From NCBI GenBank assembly GCA_963729365.1, contig CAVSNQ010000017.1, forward strand, positions 682,001 to 746,000: a stretch of DNA of 64,000 nt, written 5' to 3'. The notes under the pieces were generated by a model, which saw only the letters and a program-made list of their open reading frames with translations, was not told the origin of the DNA and did no database searches. The position numbers and the translations under genes are program-made. Origin of the DNA: JASHPR01 sp963729365. GTDB lineage: Bacteria > Actinomycetota > Actinomycetes > Streptosporangiales > Streptosporangiaceae. Each line of letters begins with the position of its first letter. The first letter of the stretch is position 1. Of this stretch, positions 60,214-64,000 are shown one piece after another.

Positions 60214-61227
60214 TTAGCCGCGGCGGCCAGAAAGGGATCAGCCATTCCTACAGAAACCGGCCAGTCGGCCCTCACCTTCGACCGGGTCCAGGCGGCCGCG
60301 GCCCGGCTGGCCGGGGTGGCCCACCGCACCCCGCTGCTCACGTCGGCGACCCTGGATGCCAGGTGCGGCGCCAGCGTGTGCCTCAAGGCCGAGCCGTTCC
60401 AGCGGAGCGGATCCTTCAAGTTCCGCGGCGCCTACAACCGCCTCAGCCTGCTTGACGCGGACGAGCGGGCCAGGGGGGTGGTGGCGTATTCGTCCGGCAA
60501 CCACGGTGCCGCAGTCGCGCTTGCAGCCTCGCTGCTGGGCATCCACGCGGTGGTGGTGGTCCCGGAAACCGGCTCGCCCGCCAAGCTGGCCGCGATCGCG
60601 GGCTACGGCGCCGAGATCCGCCGCTATGACCCGGCCACGGAGCAGCGGGAGGAGGTGGCCGCGGTCCTGGCCGAGGAGCGGTCACTGACGGTGATCAGGC
60701 CCTTCGACGACTATGACGTCATGGCCGGCCAGGGCAGCCTGGGCGTGGAACTGGCCGAGCAGGCCAGCCAGCTCGGCCTGGTGCTCGTGCCGGTGGGCGG
60801 CGGCGGCCTGGCCGCGGGGGTCGGGACCGCGATCAAAACCCTGCTCCCGGGCGCGGCGCTGATCGGCGTGGAGCCCGCCGGGGCCGACGACACCAGCCGG
60901 TCACTGCGCGCGGGCCGCCGGGTCAGCCTGGACGCGGTGGACACGATCGCCGACGGCCTGCGGGCGCGGGCGCCGGGAGAGCGCACCTTCCCGATCAACC
61001 AGCGGCAGCTCGATGACGTCGTCACCGTGGACGACGCGGCGATCGTCGAGGCCATGCTGTTCTGCTTCGCCAGGCTCAAGGTGGTCGTCGAGCCCAGCGG
61101 CGCCGTCCCGCTGGCCGCCCTGCTCACCGGGGCGGTGCAGCCGGAAGGACGGCGGACGGCGGTCGTCCTGTCCGGCGGCAACATCGACCCGGCCGACTTC
61201 GCCTTCCTGCAGTCCAGCGCCGCCTAG
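60196..61227 (+). CDS. Threonine dehydratase-like PLP enzyme; start codon uncertain
   Basis: A fold-type II PLP enzyme of the serine/threonine dehydratase or racemase group. The cofactor Lys is in SGSFKFRGAYN, the Asn pocket in YSSGNHGAAVALAA, the phosphate loop in PVGGGGLAAGVG, and the end reads VVLSGGNIDPADF. There is no C-terminal regulatory domain, so this is the short catabolic or racemase type. Homology begins around ALTFDRVQAAAARL, near base 60265. The only canonical in-frame starts are TTG 60196 and ATG 60153, both poorly supported. An ATT at 60244 has AAAGGG seven bases upstream and matches the expected N-terminus. Its stop overlaps that of the convergent glutamate dehydrogenase. Confidence 0.85.
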   Translation: MRRRQTLAAAARKGSAIPTETGQSALTFDRVQAAAARLAGVAHRTPLLTSATLDARCGASVCLKAEPFQRSGSFKFRGAYNRLSLLDADERARGVVAYSSGNHGAAVALAASLLGIHAVVVVPETGSPAKLAAIAGYGAEIRRYDPATEQREEVAAVLAEERSLTVIRPFDDYDVMAGQGSLGVELAEQASQLGLVLVPVGGGGLAAGVGTAIKTLLPGAALIGVEPAGADDTSRSLRAGRRVSLDAVDTIADGLRARAPGERTFPINQRQLDDVVTVDDAAIVEAMLFCFARLKVVVEPSGAVPLAALLTGAVQPEGRRTAVVLSGGNIDPADFAFLQSSAA

Positions 61228-64000
61228 CCGGGCAGCGCGCTCGCGGCCACCAGCGTGCGGACCGCGCGGACCGCGACCGACAGCGTGGCCACCGTGAACC
61301 GGTCGGTTTCCCAGATCTCGGTCAGCGTCTGGCCCGCCCGGCGCACCGCCGAGTCGTTCCGCTGCACCCAGGCGGCCAGCCGGTCCTCCGGCTTGCCCGG
61401 CCCGGTCACCTGGAGCACGTCGGCGGCCAGTGACGCCTGCGCGCTGTACAGGTCGTCGCGGAGCGCGGCCCGCGCCATCGTGTTCCACCGGTCGTCGCGG
61501 GGCAGCGCGGTGATCCGGTCCCGCAGCCGGGTGATCTGCAGCCGGTCGGCCAGGTCGAAGTAGACCTCCGCGGTCTCCTCGACCGGGCGGCCGACGGCCG
61601 CGGCGATGTCCACGATGTCGAACGCCGAGTAGGCCGGGACCATCGCGGCGACCCGCTCGGCCAGCCCGAGCGGCGCTCCCCGGGAGGTGAACGAGTCCCG
61701 GCGCTCGTCGAACCCGGTCAGGTCGCTGCCGGTGAGCAGCTTGGGCAGGCCGGAGGCGACGGTCAGCACGCCGTCGGCCAGGAAGTCGATCGTCTCGGAG
61801 ATGTCGAACGGCGGGCGGCGGTTGTGCAGCAGCCAGCGGGCCGCCCGCTCGGTCAGCTTGCGGCCCTCCAGCGTGAGCAGGATCTGGACTGCGGTGTCCG
61901 CCTGGCCGTCCAGCGCCTCGACCTGCGCCCAGAAGCCGGCCATGTCGAACACGTCCCGCGCCACCAGCCAGGCCGCGGCGATATCGGGCACGGATGCGCC
62001 GGTCTCCTCATTGAGCCGGAACGCGAACGTGATGCCCGATCTATCCACCATGTCGTTGACCACCACGGTGGTGATGATCTCCCGGTGCAGCCGGTGGGCG
62101 GCCATCCGGCCGGAGTAGCGCTCCCGCAGCGGCTCAGGGAAGTAGCCGGTCAGCACGCGGCGCAGGTACGGGTCGTCGGGCAGGCCGGAGGCCAGCACCT
62201 CCTGCGCCGCCGCGATCTTGGTCTGCGCGAGCAGGACGGAGAACTCCGGGCTGGTCAGGCCGGTGCCAGCGGACCGGCGCTCGGCGACTTCCCGGTCCCC
62301 GGGCAGCACCTCGAGACGGCGCCGGATCCGCCCGTCGCGTTCCAGCTTGCGGATGTACCTGGCGTGTACGTGCAGCATCTGCGGCGCCTGAGCCGTGGCC
62401 GCGGCCAGGACCCGGTTCTGCAGGTAGTTGTGGGTGAGCACCAGGTCGCCGACCTCGCCGGTCATCTCGTGCAGCAGGGTGCCGCGGTCGGCGGGCGCCA
62501 GCTCGCCGTCCCTGACCACGCCGTCAAGCAGGATCTTGATGTTGACCTCGTGGTCCGAGGTGTCGACGCCGGCCGAGTTGTCGATGAAGTCGGTATTCAC
62601 CCGGCCGCCGCCGAGCGCGTACTCGACCCTGGCCTCCTGGGTCAGCCCGAGGTTCCCGCCCTCGCCGATGACCCGCACCCGCAGCTCGGACGCGTCCACC
62701 CGGACCGCGTCGGTGGACCGGTCCCCCACGTCCGCCTGGGCCTGCGTGGTCGCCTTGACGTAGGTGCCGATGCCGCCGTTCCAGAGCAGGTCCACCGGCG
62801 CGCGCAGGGCCGCCGAGATCAGCTGGTCCGGCGACAGCGCGGTCACGCCCGCGTCAAGGCCGAGCGCCGCCCGGGCCGGCGGCGAGACCGGCACCGACTT
62901 GGCCGACCGCGGCCACACCCCGCCGCCCTCCGAGATCAGCGCGGTGTCGTAGTCCGCCCACGAGGACCGCGGGAGAGCGAACAGCCGCTCCCGCTCGGCG
63001 AAGCTCGCGGCCGGGTCCGGGTCCGGATCCAGGAACACGTGCCGGTGATCGAACGCCGCCACCAGCCTGATGTGCCGGGACAGCAGCATGCCGTTGCCGA
63101 ACACGTCACCAGACATGTCGCCGACCCCGACGACGGTGAAGTCGGCCTGGTCGACGTCGATCCCCAGGGTCTGGAAGTGGTACCTGACCGACTCCCAGGC
63201 GCCCCGCGCGGTGATGCCCATCTTCTTGTGGTCGTAGCCCTCGGAACCGCCCGAGGCGAACGCGTCCCCGAGCCAGAACCCGCGGCCCTTCGCGATCTCG
63301 TTCGCGGTGTCGGAGAACGTGGCCGTGCCCTTGTCGGCGGCGACCACGAGGTAGACGTCGTCGCCGTCACGGCGGACCACCCGTGCGGGCGGGACCACGC
63401 GCCCGGCCTCCAGGTTGTCGGTCACGTCGAGCATCGCGCTGATGAAGTTCCGGTAGCAGGCGAGTACCTCGGCCTGGTAGGCCTCGCGGTCGCCGGGGTC
63501 GGGCAGCTGCTTGCAGACGAAGCCGCCCTTGGCGCCGGAGGGAACGATCACCGAGTTCTTCACCTCCTGCGCCTTGGCCAGGCCGAGGATCTCGGTGCGG
63601 AAGTCCTCCCGGCGGTCCGACCAGCGCAGTCCGCCCCTGGCCACGCCGCCGAACCTGAGGTGCACGGCCTCGAATCTGGGCGAGTAGACGAACAGCTCGA
63701 ACGCCGGCCGCGGCGCCGGCAGGTCGGGTACCTGCGCGGCGTCGAGCTTGACCACGAGATACGGGGCCTGCGGCCGCGGGTCCGACGGCTTGGCGAAGTA
63801 GTTCGTCCGCAGCGTGGCCTGGATCAGCCCCCAGTAGGCGCGCAGGATGCGGTCCTGGTCGAGGCTGGCCACGTCGTCAAGCTCGCCCCTGATCTCCTCG
63901 GTGATGGCCTCGCTCCGCTCGGCCCCCCCGGCTGCCGGTCCGGGTCGAACCGGGACTCGAACAGCCGGACCAGCAGCCGGGTGATGGTGATGTTGGAGCG
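61224..64000 (-). CDS. gdhB: NAD-dependent glutamate dehydrogenase (large, GDH-180 type), C-terminal part; 5' end outside window
   Basis: The last ~925 residues of the ~1600-residue enzyme that oxidises glutamate to 2-oxoglutarate. Catalytic-domain motifs are present: LRFGGVARGGLRWSDR, EVKNSVIVPSGAKGGFVCK (active Lys) and FSDTANEIAKGRGFWLGDAFASGGSEGYDHKKMGITARGAWESV. VGVGDMSGDVFGNGMLLS in the nucleotide-binding region and ISEGGGVWPRSAKSVPVS follow. The main frame is open from 63872 upward to about 63923. There a run of seven C (plus strand) is one base short; on the far side the frame NITITRLLVRLFESRFDPDRQP is the expected continuation. I infer a one-base deletion in the homopolymer. It gives 2-oxoglutarate from amino-acid breakdown. 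Confidence 0.93.
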   Translation of the reverse strand, partial: LQHHHHPAAGPAVRVPVRPGPAAGGAERSEAITEEIRGELDDVASLDQDRILRAYWGLIQATLRTNYFAKPSDPRPQAPYLVVKLDAAQVPDLPAPRPAFELFVYSPRFEAVHLRFGGVARGGLRWSDRREDFRTEILGLAKAQEVKNSVIVPSGAKGGFVCKQLPDPGDREAYQAEVLACYRNFISAMLDVTDNLEAGRVVPPARVVRRDGDDVYLVVAADKGTATFSDTANEIAKGRGFWLGDAFASGGSEGYDHKKMGITARGAWESVRYHFQTLGIDVDQADFTVVGVGDMSGDVFGNGMLLSRHIRLVAAFDHRHVFLDPDPDPAASFAERERLFALPRSSWADYDTALISEGGGVWPRSAKSVPVSPPARAALGLDAGVTALSPDQLISAALRAPVDLLWNGGIGTYVKATTQAQADVGDRSTDAVRVDASELRVRVIGEGGNLGLTQEARVEYALGGGRVNTDFIDNSAGVDTSDHEVNIKILLDGVVRDGELAPADRGTLLHEMTGEVGDLVLTHNYLQNRVLAAATAQAPQMLHVHARYIRKLERDGRIRRRLEVLPGDREVAERRSAGTGLTSPEFSVLLAQTKIAAAQEVLASGLPDDPYLRRVLTGYFPEPLRERYSGRMAAHRLHREIITTVVVNDMVDRSGITFAFRLNEETGASVPDIAAAWLVARDVFDMAGFWAQVEALDGQADTAVQILLTLEGRKLTERAARWLLHNRRPPFDISETIDFLADGVLTVASGLPKLLTGSDLTGFDERRDSFTSRGAPLGLAERVAAMVPAYSAFDIVDIAAAVGRPVEETAEVYFDLADRLQITRLRDRITALPRDDRWNTMARAALRDDLYSAQASLAADVLQVTGPGKPEDRLAAWVQRNDSAVRRAGQTLTEIWETDRFTVATLSVAVRAVRTLVAASALPG

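Overview
The window is about 70% G+C or higher, with heavy use of GTG starts and many ATGA/GTGA stop-start overlaps. It also carries an AftD-type arabinofuranosyltransferase locus, a SAV2177-type methyltransferase, an NAD-dependent large glutamate dehydrogenase and the prfB/ftsE/ftsX/smpB/ssrA neighbourhood. Together these point to a high-GC actinobacterium (Actinomycetota). I cannot place it below that level from sequence alone. It is chromosomal: no replication origin, CRISPR array, intact transposase or phage module is visible. The only trace of mobile DNA is a deleted tyrosine-recombinase remnant.

Layout. (1) 0-18 kb is a cell-envelope and glycosylation region: an acyl-CoA ligase, a DUF3068 protein, a tiny DUF2613-like membrane protein, a polytopic GT-C-like protein (broken frame), two methyltransferases, a GT4 glycosyltransferase, a 1545-aa AftD homologue with two discoidin-like modules, a condensation-type acyltransferase, an EamA-like transporter fused in frame to a Trm112-like domain, and a second large membrane glycosyltransferase-like protein. 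(2) 18.4-24.2 kb holds the integrase remnant and a compact six-gene [NiFe]-hydrogenase operon (small subunit, large subunit, cytochrome b, maturation protease, HypA, HybE-like). (3) 24.4-29.2 kb has two DHA2-type MFS exporters, the second behind a long structured leader with a small upstream ORF, then two small membrane proteins.

(4) 29.2-47.3 kb is the most interesting part. Five copies of a 16-bp palindrome (consensus GACTGAACRTTCAGTC) lie in front of, or between, the starts of a class III aminotransferase, a PotD-like binding protein with two permeases, a TetR regulator with its PotA-like ATPase, a CrtI-like oxidoreductase with an NDP-forming acyl-CoA ligase, a DAO-type oxidoreductase with a cupin, an acyl-CoA dehydrogenase, and a Rieske oxygenase of the betaine/carnitine type. 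I read this as one dispersed regulon for uptake and oxidative breakdown of an amine, probably an N-methylated or quaternary amine or polyamine. A G1-type secreted peptidase, a SAV2177 methyltransferase and a glutathione peroxidase sit within the region without an operator.

(5) 47.4-64 kb contains a DUF2231 membrane protein, a fused FAD/4Fe-4S oxidase, tmRNA on the minus strand (tag ANSTRTRLALAA), a penicillin-binding-like protein whose three catalytic motifs are all degenerate, smpB, ftsX, ftsE, a zinc-ribbon mini-protein, a family 5 solute-binding lipoprotein, prfB, a threonine dehydratase-like enzyme, and the 3' part of an NAD-glutamate dehydrogenase.

Caution on sequence quality. Six positions in five otherwise well-conserved genes look like single-base deletions, always in the same sense (one base short) and mostly in G/C runs. 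This pattern fits residual sequencing or assembly error better than six independent gene inactivations, so the broken genes may be intact in the organism.
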